This document shows, piece after piece, positions 1 to 7,870 of a DNA stretch of 64,000 nt (position 1 is its first letter; every line of letters starts with the position of its first letter). The stretch comes from Dinoroseobacter sp965279125 (GTDB lineage Bacteria; Pseudomonadota; Alphaproteobacteria; Rhodobacterales; Rhodobacteraceae): assembly GCA_965279125.1 (NCBI GenBank), contig CBDIHL010000034.1, positions 1-64,000 on the forward strand, given 5' to 3'. The position numbers and the translations under genes were made by a program. A model generated the notes under the pieces. The model saw only the letters and a list, made by a program, of their open reading frames with translations, was not told where the DNA came from and did no database searches.

Positions 1-453
1 GATGTCCATAGGTTCGGGGGTGGAGCTCATGTAACGCTTTGTGGTGTAGACATTCCACATGAGCGCGGCTTGCAAGGCCATTCTGACGCCGATGTTGGAA
101 TGCATGCAGTAACCGACGCGATTTATGGCGCGCTTGGCGATGGCGATATCGGCCAGCATTTCCCGCCGAGCGATCCACAATGGAAAGGCGCTGCCAGCGA
201 GGTTTTCCTGCGCCATGCTTGCGATCTGGCGCGCAGCCGAGGGTTCACCATCACCCATGCCGATTGCACTTTGATCTGCGAATACCCGAAGATCGGGCCG
301 CATGCTGCTGCAATGAAAGCAAAAATGGCCGAACTGATGGCGCTTGATCCCGATAAGATCAGCGTCAAAGCCACCACATCCGAGCGTTTGGGCTTTCCTG
401 GGCGCGGCGAGGGCATTGCGTGCATCGCGACGGCGACCTTGGTGAAGCTATGA
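1..453 (+). CDS. ispF: 2-C-methyl-D-erythritol 2,4-cyclodiphosphate synthase (5' end cut off by window start)
   Basis: The enzyme cyclises CDP-ME 2-phosphate to MEcPP in the non-mevalonate isoprenoid pathway. The open frame runs from base 1 and begins with DVHRF, the usual IspF N-terminal metal-binding motif. The Asp and His at fragment residues 1 and 3 and the His at 35 have the same spacing as Asp8, His10 and His42 of the E. coli enzyme, and HSDADV follows at 27-32. About seven residues are missing if it is a stand-alone IspF. Many alphaproteobacteria have an IspD-IspF fusion, and this could be the C-terminal half of one; the window cannot tell. Its TGA overlaps the ATG of pgpA (ATGA), so the two are translationally coupled. 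dxr, another gene of the pathway, lies at 43 kb. Confidence 0.95.
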   Translation, partial: DVHRFGGGAHVTLCGVDIPHERGLQGHSDADVGMHAVTDAIYGALGDGDIGQHFPPSDPQWKGAASEVFLRHACDLARSRGFTITHADCTLICEYPKIGPHAAAMKAKMAELMALDPDKISVKATTSERLGFPGRGEGIACIATATLVKL

Positions 454-944
454 CCATCGCATGGGCCATCTCAACCATCTGCGGTGTCGGTCACCTGCGT
501 CCGGCCCCTGGCACATGGGGATCGCTGGCGGCATTTCCCTTGGCCTGGGCTTTGCACGTTTTGGGCGGCTGGGCTTTGCTTGCATTGGCAACATGTGGAT
601 TATTTGCAATTGGCCTGTGGGCAACCAGGGTGCAAACGCAGGGTGCTGACAACCATGATCCTTCAGAAATCGTTGTAGATGAAGTGGTTGGCCAGTGGAT
701 ATCTATTTTGCCAGTCTCAATCGGCGCAAGCATGATGTCCACAAGCCTCCTCGTGCTTTGGCCCGGTTTGGTCACCGCATTTGTGGCATTTCGACTGTTC
801 GATATCCTGAAACCGGGCCCTGTTGGCTGGGCTGACAAGCGAGATGATGCGCTTGGCGTCATGCTTGATGACGTGATCGCGGGCCTGCTTGGCGCGGGGG
901 TCGTTGTTGCATTCGCAGCGCTCGCCCATGGGGTCTTGATGTGA
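450..944 (+). CDS. pgpA: Phosphatidylglycerophosphatase A
   Basis: This membrane enzyme dephosphorylates phosphatidylglycerol phosphate to phosphatidylglycerol in phospholipid synthesis. The 164-residue product has the family motif GHLRPAPGTWGS near residues 14-25, an acidic DE-V-GQW motif near 77-83, several hydrophobic segments, and a FRLFDILKPGP motif near residue 115. The ATG at 450 is chosen because it overlaps the ispF stop by 4 nt (ATGA); an in-frame upstream start at 420 would lie inside ispF and add residues unlike the family. The 3' end overlaps the GTG of the next gene (GTGA), so ispF-pgpA-cinA looks like one operon. Confidence 0.93.
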   Translation: MTIAWAISTICGVGHLRPAPGTWGSLAAFPLAWALHVLGGWALLALATCGLFAIGLWATRVQTQGADNHDPSEIVVDEVVGQWISILPVSIGASMMSTSLLVLWPGLVTAFVAFRLFDILKPGPVGWADKRDDALGVMLDDVIAGLLGAGVVVAFAALAHGVLM

Positions 945-1417
945 TCAATCCAGCGCAATTGGTCGCATATCTGGCCCAAAACAAGCTGCGCGTCAGCACC
1001 GCCGAGAGCTGCACAGGCGGTCTTGTGGCCGCCGCGCTGACGGATGTGGCGGGATCCTCATCCGTGTTTGAAGAAGGCGTCGTAACTTATTCTAATCAAG
1101 CCAAAATAAGGCTCTTGGGCGTCCAAAAAATCACGCTGGACGCGCATGGAGCCGTATCCGAAGAGGTTGCGCAGGAAATGGCCCAAGGCGCGCGTCTTCA
1201 CAGTGGGGCGGATATTGCGGTTTCGGTGACCGGGATTGCTGGACCCGGCGGGTCGGCGTTCAAGCCAGAGGGGCGCGTCTGTTTTGCGGTCGCAACACCA
1301 AACACATTGTCCAGCGAAACCAAAGAGTTCGGAGCCATAGGTCGCGCAAATGTCCGACAAGCGGCGACAGAACACGCCTTGGCGTTGATTGCTCAGGCGT
1401 CGGGGTTCTCGGCGTAA
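941..1417 (+). CDS. CinA C-terminal-domain protein (PncC-type nicotinamide-nucleotide amidohydrolase)
   Basis: This is a stand-alone CinA C-terminal domain of 158 residues. Such proteins deamidate NMN to nicotinate mononucleotide in pyridine nucleotide recycling. The motif TAESCTGGLVAAALTDVAGSS around residues 20-40 and the VTGIAGPGG motif near residue 97 are diagnostic. It starts with GTG at 941, which overlaps the pgpA stop by 4 nt. The N-terminal MoCF-like half of full-length CinA is absent, as in most PncC proteins. Its last 25 bases overlap the 3' end of the convergent START-domain gene. Confidence 0.9.
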   Translation: MINPAQLVAYLAQNKLRVSTAESCTGGLVAAALTDVAGSSSVFEEGVVTYSNQAKIRLLGVQKITLDAHGAVSEEVAQEMAQGARLHSGADIAVSVTGIAGPGGSAFKPEGRVCFAVATPNTLSSETKEFGAIGRANVRQAATEHALALIAQASGFSA

Positions 1418-1854
1418 AGCGTTTTTGCCCGGGTCTCGAACGCGCGCACGATCCGGTGCATGGCTTCATTAAAAACGACACCAATTATACCCTGCAAGAC
1501 CCTGTTCTTAAACTCGAAATCCACAAAGAACGACACATCGCACCCGCCATCCGACCGATCTTCGAACGACCAGGTAGAGTGCATGTATTTGAACGGACCG
1601 TCCAGGTACCGCGTCTCGATTGTCATGGCCTCGTCCGCGAGCGCCACCTGGCTGGCAAACTTCTCCCGAAACACCTTAAACGACACCACCAGATCCGCAG
1701 TCATCTCGCGCCCGCCCTGAACAGGCACCACTGATGTGATCCGCGCGGCCGCGCACCATGGCAAGAACTGCGGGTAAGACGCGACATCCGCTACCAAATC
1801 GTACATTTGACGCGCCGTGTAGGGCATCTGTCGGGTCTCGGAATGGCGTGGCAT
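1393..1854 (-). CDS. Coq10/RatA-type START-domain protein (ubiquinone-binding)
   Basis: This 153-residue protein belongs to the polyketide cyclase/START family related to Coq10, which binds ubiquinone and helps its delivery to the respiratory chain; bacterial relatives are often called RatA. The N-terminal motif around residues 10-35 (Y-A-R-Q-M-YDLVADVASYPQFLPWC) is typical, as is the C-terminal FNEAMHRIVRAFETRA helix. In many alphaproteobacteria it lies near lipA, which is here about 1.5 kb away on the same strand. A toxin role should not be assumed from the RatA name. Confidence 0.88.
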   Translation of the reverse strand: MPRHSETRQMPYTARQMYDLVADVASYPQFLPWCAAARITSVVPVQGGREMTADLVVSFKVFREKFASQVALADEAMTIETRYLDGPFKYMHSTWSFEDRSDGGCDVSFFVDFEFKNRVLQGIIGVVFNEAMHRIVRAFETRAKTLYAENPDA

Positions 1855-1924
1855 GGAACGTCTTGTCGCTTGTTGTTGGTGCCCCTGCTGTCGTAGGTTT
1901 GTTGAGGAAATTCAAGGGGGCGTC

Positions 1925-2464
1925 ATGGCGCAGCAGAACTATGTGATTGATCGTATGATCTCGGCCAAGTCTATCGCGGCGCGGATCGAAGAGCTCGCCA
2001 CCGAGATCGAGACCAGCTTTGCGGGCACCGATAAGCTTGTTGTTGTTGGACTTTTGCGCGGCAGCTTCGTCTTCATCGCCGATCTTGTGCGCGAACTGGA
2101 CCTGCCGGTGGAGGTCGATTTCCTCGAGGCGTCATCTTACGGCGATGGAATGGAAAGCACCCGCGAAGTTCGTATTATGAAAGACCTGCGCGGCAAGATC
2201 GAAGGGCGTGACGTGCTCTTGGTTGAGGATATTGTCGATACCGGCCATACGCTTAGCTTTGTCACGAGGCTGCTGAAATCCCGCAATCCACGCAAACTCG
2301 AAACCATCGCCCTTCTGGACAAGCCCACCCGTCGAGAGGTCGAGATCAAGGCCAGCTGGACCGGATTCGAGATTCCGGATGAATTTGTCGTGGGCTATGG
2401 CATTGACTATGCGCAGCGCAATCGAAACCTGCCCTATATCGGGAAAGTTCGTTTCACCCCGTAG
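1925..2464 (+). CDS. hpt: Hypoxanthine phosphoribosyltransferase
   Basis: The cytosolic enzyme makes IMP (or GMP) from hypoxanthine (or guanine) and PRPP in purine salvage. The 179-residue product carries the PRPP-binding loop VEDIVDTGHT in the middle, the upstream VGLLRGSFVF loop, and the DEFVVGYGIDY motif near the C-terminus. The ATG at 1925 has a strong AAGGGGG ribosome site just upstream; a longer in-frame start at 1853 adds a Cys-rich stretch with no family similarity. It stands alone, flanked by convergent or divergent genes. Confidence 0.93.
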   Translation: MAQQNYVIDRMISAKSIAARIEELATEIETSFAGTDKLVVVGLLRGSFVFIADLVRELDLPVEVDFLEASSYGDGMESTREVRIMKDLRGKIEGRDVLLVEDIVDTGHTLSFVTRLLKSRNPRKLETIALLDKPTRREVEIKASWTGFEIPDEFVVGYGIDYAQRNRNLPYIGKVRFTP

Positions 2465-2466
2465 TG

Positions 2467-3039
2467 TTACGTGCTTTCCCTAATGCGCCGCAGCATCCGC
2501 AGATCCGCTTCACTGATCTTGTCAGGGGCCTCTTCCTTGCGCGCTTCCCCATCGCGCAGCGCAATCGCGAGGCTGACCAGCACCGCGCCGGTCACTGCCA
2601 TGCCGGCAACTGCCTTGATGAACAAGGGAACAACGTTGCGCAATTCATTGGAATAGCGGATGAAATTGTCATCCAGCAGAAAGATCGTCAGCAGATAAAT
2701 CATGCCCGACAGGATCACCAGCAAGATCGCCTTGATCACCCCTCCGCCGACTGTGCGGGGAAAGCGCAGGGTGCTCGGGGTTAGAAACGGGACCGCAAGA
2801 AGCAGTCCGAAGATGCCCAGAAGCCCGATCAGGCCTTCGCGAGGCATCACGCGGCTGACATAGCCCATCATATCCTCAGCAAGCCATGCCTCGGTCCACA
2901 GGATCCATGCAAACCACAAAAAGACAGCCCCATAGGCCCGTATGACGAGCCAGGAGCTGACTTTGTAGGATTTGATGATCCCGCCTTCCCGACTATCGGC
3001 TTGCCGCTTGGCAGCAGCGCTATCGGGAAGGCGGCTCAT
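2467..3039 (-). CDS. Hypothetical integral membrane protein
   Basis: The 190-residue product is not recognised as a named family. A charged N-terminus of about 25 residues precedes four likely membrane segments (roughly 29-47, 70-88, 103-125 and 138-158), and a hydrophilic, charged C-terminal tail follows (EARKEEAPDKISEADLRMLRR). The ATG at 3039 is used because the longer frame upstream is Arg/Cys-rich shadow sequence of the neighbouring gene. The next gene upstream (3048-3275) is on the same strand 8 nt away and also encodes a small membrane protein, so the two are probably co-transcribed. The stop lies 2 nt from the convergent hpt stop. Confidence 0.75.
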   Translation of the reverse strand: MSRLPDSAAAKRQADSREGGIIKSYKVSSWLVIRAYGAVFLWFAWILWTEAWLAEDMMGYVSRVMPREGLIGLLGIFGLLLAVPFLTPSTLRFPRTVGGGVIKAILLVILSGMIYLLTIFLLDDNFIRYSNELRNVVPLFIKAVAGMAVTGAVLVSLAIALRDGEARKEEAPDKISEADLRMLRRIREST

Positions 3040-3047
3040 ATCAGGGC

Positions 3048-3275
3048 TTAGGCCGCAGCTTCGACAGAACCGTAGTCCATGTCGTCTTCCAGCCGCTCGG
3101 TCACGCAAACACGGCCGATTGCCATGCAAAACATGCCGATCAGGGCGGTGGCCCCTGCGAAATCATGTGGGATGCTGGCGTTTTGGAAGGCGGCGACCGC
3201 CAAACCAAGGGTGCCAAGGCCCAAACCGATGGCAAAGCCACCGGTCAGGCGGCGCATTTTCATAGTGCTATTCAT
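3048..3275 (-). CDS. Small hypothetical membrane protein (75 aa)
   Basis: The product has a short positive N-terminus (MNSTMKMRR) followed by two hydrophobic stretches at about residues 10-28 and 36-56 and an acidic tail (ERLEDDMDYGSVEAAA), which suggests a two-helix inner-membrane protein. The ATG at 3275 follows a good GAGGT ribosome site; the longer upstream frame is antisense-like and is ignored. It lies directly upstream of the 190-residue membrane protein and downstream of lipA on the same strand. No function can be assigned. Confidence 0.65.
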   Translation of the reverse strand: MNSTMKMRRLTGGFAIGLGLGTLGLAVAAFQNASIPHDFAGATALIGMFCMAIGRVCVTERLEDDMDYGSVEAAA

Positions 3276-3363
3276 TAGTGACCTCGTCTGCTCGGGTTTA
3301 TCGTGGCGACACCTAGACCATTTGGATGCGACGCCACGAAGACCAAACCAAGACGATTTTAGG

Positions 3364-4314
3364 TCAGGCCTGCCCCAATTTAGACAAACGCGCCAAGCGC
3401 AGTTTCGCGAAATCATCGCCCGCATGGTAGCTTGAGCGCGTCAGAGGCGTGGCCGAGACCATCAAGAACCCCTTGCCATAAGCGGCCTTCTCATAGGCTT
3501 TGAACTCGTCCGGTGTCACGAACCGGTCAACCGCGTGGTGTTTTGGCGTTGGCTGCAGGTATTGTCCGATTGTCAGAAAATCGACATCCGCCGCGCGCAA
3601 ATCATCCATCACCTGGCCGACACCTTGGCGATCTTCGCCCAAACCGACCATGATGCCGGACTTGGTAAATATAGAGGGATCAATTTCCTTCACCCGCTGC
3701 AAGAGCCGCATAGAATGAAAATATCGCGCGCCGGGGCGCACGCTGGGATAGAGGCCCGGAACCGTTTCCAGATTGTGATTGAACACATCGGGCTTTGATT
3801 TGACCACAATCTCAAGGACTTCTGGCGCACATTTCAGAAAGTCCGGGGTCAGAATTTCGATCGTCGTGTCAGGCGATTGCTTGCGAATGGCACGGATGGT
3901 TTGGGCGAAATGCGCGGCCCCGCCATCCTCCACGTCATCCCTGTCAACGGATGTAATTACAACATGGTTAAGACCGAGCTTTTTGACCGCATCCGCCACA
4001 CGCCCGGGCTCGAACACATCAAGCGCAGAGGGCTTGCCGGTGGCAACGTTGCAAAAGGTACAGCCGCGCGTGCAGATATCGCCCATGATCATCATCGTGG
4101 CGTGGCCTTGCGACCAGCATTCACCAATATTGGGACAGCCCGCCTCCTGGCACACAGTCACCAGATTATTGTCGCGCATGATGGCTTGGGTGTCTTTGAA
4201 CCCCTGACTGACCGAGGCTTTGACCCGGATCCAGTCGGGTTTCTTCGGCTGGGCCTGATCGGGACGGTGGGCCTTTTCAGGGTGACGGCCTTCGGGAATG
4301 GTCAGATCGCGCAT
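3364..4314 (-). CDS. lipA: Lipoyl synthase
   Basis: This radical-SAM enzyme inserts two sulfur atoms into protein-bound octanoyl groups to make lipoyl cofactors for pyruvate and 2-oxoglutarate dehydrogenases and glycine cleavage. Both iron-sulfur sites are visible: the auxiliary cluster cysteines at residues 55, 60 and 66 (CQEAGCPNIGEC) and the radical-SAM CxxxCxxC at 81, 85 and 88 (CTRGCTFC). The C-terminal RSSYHAGD motif, which carries the Ser ligand of the auxiliary cluster, is also present. The length of 316 residues is normal. lipB is not in the window. Confidence 0.97.
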   Translation of the reverse strand: MRDLTIPEGRHPEKAHRPDQAQPKKPDWIRVKASVSQGFKDTQAIMRDNNLVTVCQEAGCPNIGECWSQGHATMMIMGDICTRGCTFCNVATGKPSALDVFEPGRVADAVKKLGLNHVVITSVDRDDVEDGGAAHFAQTIRAIRKQSPDTTIEILTPDFLKCAPEVLEIVVKSKPDVFNHNLETVPGLYPSVRPGARYFHSMRLLQRVKEIDPSIFTKSGIMVGLGEDRQGVGQVMDDLRAADVDFLTIGQYLQPTPKHHAVDRFVTPDEFKAYEKAAYGKGFLMVSATPLTRSSYHAGDDFAKLRLARLSKLGQA

Positions 4315-4501
4315 GATGCCTCCGGTTTTGCAGGTTGGATATAAGGCAGGCCTCGACGCGTTGACAGAGTATTAAGGACGCAGGCGGCTATGCAGCACGC
4401 ACATGGCCGACCCGAAATGCAGCGCGGCGGGGACTGACCCTGCCCCGCCGCGCCTGACAGATAAGCCGCCGCCACCACGCGGCGTCTCTCTGATCCGATT
4501 G

Positions 4502-5608
4502 CTAGCCCAATGGCGGACGCGCACCGCCATGCAAGCTGTCATAATGCTGGGCCAGCCGTTGCAGCGCGATCCGCAGCACAATTTTGCCCGAGCGCGCCGA
4601 CCAGCCCATGCGTTTTTCGGCCGCCTCCAGCCCTTCGAGATGGCAACAACAGCGCAGCACCACATCGCCCAATCCCGGCCCCAGTTCTGCAAGTGCCGCC
4701 TGAACGCGCCCGCGCGCATCCGAGGGCCCTTCCGCGGGACCGCGCCCGGCCCCAAAGCTGCCGCGATCCGAAGGGGTCAAGAACCGCTCCCAGTTTTGCC
4801 CGACGCGCGGCCCCATCTGCGCCAGCTCAAAATCTTCGCGCAACCGCTCGCCCGCGATGACCAGGTCTTCGCTCAGAAAGGCGCGCCCCTCTTTATCCTT
4901 GCGCCGCGACAGCGCCAGAAGCGGGCTTTCGGCCATGTTCACGCGGGTCGGACGGCGCGCATCGCGCGGCCCGTCGCTGATGTCGCGCTGCCCCCAATCG
5001 CGGTGTTGATTGGCAAAGGGTTGCGCCTCGGGCCCGGATGCGGGGCTGGCTTTGTCCTCAAGCAGGCGTTTCAGGGCGGCGCGGCCCACATTTGTGATGG
5101 TGTATTGATGCACACGACCCTTGCGCACGCATTTGATCCAGTCTTTCAGGGCAAACGCTTGCGCAAACCGGCGCTCTACCGTCGCCGTGCGCACCGGTAT
5201 GTCGTCTTTCATGCGCAAGACCACCGCTTGATCCATGTTTTCCGAGACGGCCAGAACCGCTTCAGATTCGCTCATGCGGCGCAGGATACGGCGCGCTTCA
5301 CGGTCCAGATCGTTCTGGTTGGGCAGGCTAAGAGAGCGGGAATGCAAAGACATTGCGGTCGTTTCCTTATGAGAACCAATGGAGGAAGGTTGCAGGCACA
5401 GCGCATCCAGCGCCTGATCCACCAACGGATCATCACGCTGCGCTTCGATCCGCCGGATTTGGCGCAGCACCGTCGAGGCGGCAACATTGTCCCGCACGGC
5501 CAATTTACGGAGCGAGCAGCCCTGATCCGTATGGGTCAGATAGCGCTTCGCCGCATCTGGCACCCAACCTGGAAACAATGTGTCTGACACTGGTGTCGGA
5601 GAGATCAT
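4502..5608 (-). CDS. DUF6456 family protein with helix-turn-helix-like N-terminus
   Basis: The 368-residue product has an N-terminal region that looks like a helix-turn-helix module (CSLRKLAVRDNVAASTVLRQIRRIEAQRDDP, about residues 31-61) and a C-terminal block (about 215-368) that matches my recollection of DUF6456, a domain found mainly in Rhodobacterales. The ATG at 5608 is preceded by GGGAG at a good distance; a TTG at 5629 is possible but less likely. It is transcribed away from the DUF6477 gene, and a perfect CtrA box (5668-5682) lies between them. A DNA-binding role is an inference from the HTH-like segment. Confidence 0.75.
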   Translation of the reverse strand: MISPTPVSDTLFPGWVPDAAKRYLTHTDQGCSLRKLAVRDNVAASTVLRQIRRIEAQRDDPLVDQALDALCLQPSSIGSHKETTAMSLHSRSLSLPNQNDLDREARRILRRMSESEAVLAVSENMDQAVVLRMKDDIPVRTATVERRFAQAFALKDWIKCVRKGRVHQYTITNVGRAALKRLLEDKASPASGPEAQPFANQHRDWGQRDISDGPRDARRPTRVNMAESPLLALSRRKDKEGRAFLSEDLVIAGERLREDFELAQMGPRVGQNWERFLTPSDRGSFGAGRGPAEGPSDARGRVQAALAELGPGLGDVVLRCCCHLEGLEAAEKRMGWSARSGKIVLRIALQRLAQHYDSLHGGARPPLG

Positions 5609-5667
5609 CTTTCGGCTCCCATCCCGCAAAATTCATGCAACCTTTAGTTGTTTTCCCCTATGATTGG

Positions 5668-5682
5668 TTAATAAGGCGTTAA
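5668..5682. promoter_or_regulatory. CtrA-binding site (TTAA-N7-TTAA)
   Basis: The sequence has TTAA at 5668-5671 and TTAA at 5679-5682 separated by exactly seven bases, which is the full CtrA consensus of alphaproteobacteria. A third TTAA follows six bases further on. It sits in the divergent promoter region between the DUF6456 and DUF6477 genes. ctrA itself is at 31.1-31.9 kb of this window. Confidence 0.6.
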
Positions 5683-5809
5683 ACTTCCTTAAATTGTTTC
5701 CATTATGAAAACAAGTAAATCAGTGCGAACGCTGCCCTGCGTCGAAACGCAACACACCCTCAGGTTGTGCAACATCATCGGATCACCTTCACAGATAGGA
5801 GCCGATTCC

Positions 5810-6154
5810 ATGACCAGATTTCAACAGTTTCCAACGCTTCGTCGTCCTCGCACCCTTGTCCGTGCTGCGCGCTTTGCCTTGGGGGATTTCCGCCGTGAGC
5901 GTCACACGAAGCAGGTTCTTCGCCTCGACCGCCTGCCCTCCAGCGCGCGCCTGCTGACGCTTTTGACCGAATGCGAGCTTGAACTGGAAACAATGCGCAA
6001 GAATGGGGATGCCAGCTATTCGGTGAGCCGCCATATCATCGCGCTCGCAGCCCTGATGACCGAAATCTCACTGATCTCAGCCGCGAAACCGGCGCTTGAA
6101 ACCAAAAGTGCCCCGTCGAAGCTGTTCAACGGGGCACTTTTGGAAACAGTGTAG
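5810..6154 (+). CDS. DUF6477 family protein
   Basis: The 114-residue product is a small basic protein (R-F-Q-Q-F-P-T-L-R-R-P-R-T-L-V-R-A-A-R near its N-terminus) that fits the Rhodobacterales DUF6477 family; its function is unknown. The ATG at 5810 follows an ATAGGAG ribosome site; a longer frame from 5705 has no such site. The last 15 codons are encoded by a perfect terminator hairpin (6102-6143), so its C-terminal residues (SAPSKLFNGALLETV) are fixed partly by RNA structure. It pairs divergently with the DUF6456 gene around a CtrA box. Confidence 0.75.
   Translation: MTRFQQFPTLRRPRTLVRAARFALGDFRRERHTKQVLRLDRLPSSARLLTLLTECELELETMRKNGDASYSVSRHIIALAALMTEISLISAAKPALETKSAPSKLFNGALLETV
6102..6143. 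terminator. Strong hairpin terminator inside the DUF6477 coding end
   Basis: A perfect 15-bp inverted repeat has its left arm at 6102-6116 and right arm at 6129-6143, with a 12-nt loop that can form three further pairs (GAA/TTC). The stem ends in A4/T4, so it can act in both directions for the DUF6477 gene (plus) and the convergent mttB homologue (minus, stop at 6161). It lies wholly within the DUF6477 reading frame. Confidence 0.75.
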
Positions 6155-6160
6155 GGCAGC

Positions 6161-7708
6161 TTACATAAAGCTGTCGGGCATCGAGGATTTCTTTTGCGCC
6201 ACATATTCCGCCAACGCCCCGGCAATCGCCGGGTCCAGCGCGGGTTGTTGGTAGTCGCCGAGCAATTTCTTCACGCGCGCGGCGGCCAATGTGGCTGTGT
6301 CCCGCGCGCCTTCATCTTCCCAGGTCTCGAACGGTTTGTAATCCAGCACCGAGCTGCGCCAGAACGCGTCCTTGAAGTTGGCTTGGGTATGCTCACAGCC
6401 CAGATAATGCCCTGACGGGCCCACCTCGCGGATCGCACCCATGGCTTGCGCATTGTCGTCATAGGCCACGCCTTGCGCCAATTTATGCAATGTTCCCAAC
6501 TGGTCAGCGTCCATCACGAATTTCTCAAACGACGCCACAAGCCCGCCTTCCAGCCATCCGCAGGAATGCAGCATGAAGTTCACGCCGGCCAGCAAGGCCG
6601 CGTTCAGCGAATTCGCGCTTTCATAGCCCGCCTGCGCATCGGGCAGTTTCGATCCGCAAAATCCACCGCCCGACCGGTACGGCAGGCCCATCCGCCGCGC
6701 CAATTGCCCTGCGCCATAGGTGATTTGCGCGGCTTCTGGCGTCCCGAAGGTCGGCGCACCTGAATTCATGTCGATCGAGGTGACGAATGTGCCGAAGATC
6801 ACCGGCGATCCGGGGCGGATCAGCTGCGAATAGGCCACGCCCGCCATCACCTCCGCCAACACTTGCGTCAGCGTGCCCGCGACCGACACCGGCGCCATCG
6901 CGCCCCCAACAATGAACGGCGACAGGATCGAGGCTTGATTATTGGCCGCAAACACCTCCAATGCGCCCATCATCGTTGCATCAAAGGTCAACGGCGAGTT
7001 CACATTGATCAGCGAGGTCATCACCGTGTTAGACTGCACGAAGTCCTTGCCGAACAGGATTTCGCACATCTCGACACTATCCTGCGCGCGGCTTGGCTCG
7101 GTCACCGATCCCATAAAAGGCTTATCGCTCAGGGTCATATGCGCCAGCAACATATCGAGATGGCGCTTGTTGACGGGCACATCCGTCGGCTCGCACACCG
7201 TGCCGCCCGAATGGTGCAGCCAAGGCGACATATAGGCCAGCTTCACGAATTTCTGGAAATCATCCAGCGTCGCATAGCGCCGCCCTCCAGCCTGGTCGCG
7301 CACGAAAGGCGGGCCGTAAACCGGGGCCAGCACCATGTTCTTGCCGCCAATCACCACCGATTTCGACGGATCGCGCGCCACTTGGGTGAACTCAGATGGG
7401 GCGGTTGCGCAAAGTTTGCGCGCAAGCCCGCGCGGAATGCGCACGCGCTCGCCGGTGACCTCGGCCCCGGCTGCGCGCCACCGCTCCAGCGCTTGCGGAT
7501 TGTCGACGAAATTGACCCCGATCTCTTCGAGCACGGTATCGGCGTTATACTCGATAATCTCGATGGCGTCTTCGGTCAGGATCTCGAAATTCGGGATCTT
7601 GCGCTCGATATACTTGGCCGTTTCGATCCGCACCGCACTATGGGCCGCGCGCCGTGCCGCTCCCCCGCCGCCGCGCGCCCGCCGTGGTCTTGCCCCCGTG
7701 TCACTCAT
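6161..7708 (-). CDS. MttB-family (trimethylamine/betaine) methyltransferase, non-pyrrolysine
   Basis: The 515-residue product belongs to the trimethylamine methyltransferase MttB superfamily (COG5598). Members move a methyl group from a quaternary or tertiary amine to a corrinoid protein. There is no in-frame TAG, so it is of the pyrrolysine-free type, some of which act on glycine betaine or carnitine. The N-terminus after an Arg/Gly-rich start (RRARGGGGAARRAAH) carries the family's IPNFEILTEDAIEIIEYNADTVLEEIGV-like segment. The ATG at 7708 is chosen over 7735 because the extra residues lie outside the family. No corrinoid protein or MtbA-like partner is present nearby, so the substrate is open. 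Confidence 0.85.
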   Translation of the reverse strand: MSDTGARPRRARGGGGAARRAAHSAVRIETAKYIERKIPNFEILTEDAIEIIEYNADTVLEEIGVNFVDNPQALERWRAAGAEVTGERVRIPRGLARKLCATAPSEFTQVARDPSKSVVIGGKNMVLAPVYGPPFVRDQAGGRRYATLDDFQKFVKLAYMSPWLHHSGGTVCEPTDVPVNKRHLDMLLAHMTLSDKPFMGSVTEPSRAQDSVEMCEILFGKDFVQSNTVMTSLINVNSPLTFDATMMGALEVFAANNQASILSPFIVGGAMAPVSVAGTLTQVLAEVMAGVAYSQLIRPGSPVIFGTFVTSIDMNSGAPTFGTPEAAQITYGAGQLARRMGLPYRSGGGFCGSKLPDAQAGYESANSLNAALLAGVNFMLHSCGWLEGGLVASFEKFVMDADQLGTLHKLAQGVAYDDNAQAMGAIREVGPSGHYLGCEHTQANFKDAFWRSSVLDYKPFETWEDEGARDTATLAAARVKKLLGDYQQPALDPAIAGALAEYVAQKKSSMPDSFM

Positions 7709-7870
7709 CGCTCGCGTCCTTTTTGCACCCGTCATCCGCGACGGTTTTGTCCAGTTGATGCGGTTTTAGGGTTTGGTCCCGCCCAACCCGTCGCCAAAGG
7801 CGGCGCTTAGGGGCGCAAAACGACATTCGCCCGCTTGCACGATCCGCCCGGCTTGGCTAGTCCGAGCGGC

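Noticed and set aside
4403..5587. A 394-codon plus-strand frame opposite the DUF6456 gene
   Set aside because: Composition is typical of antisense frames, and the minus-strand product fits a known family.
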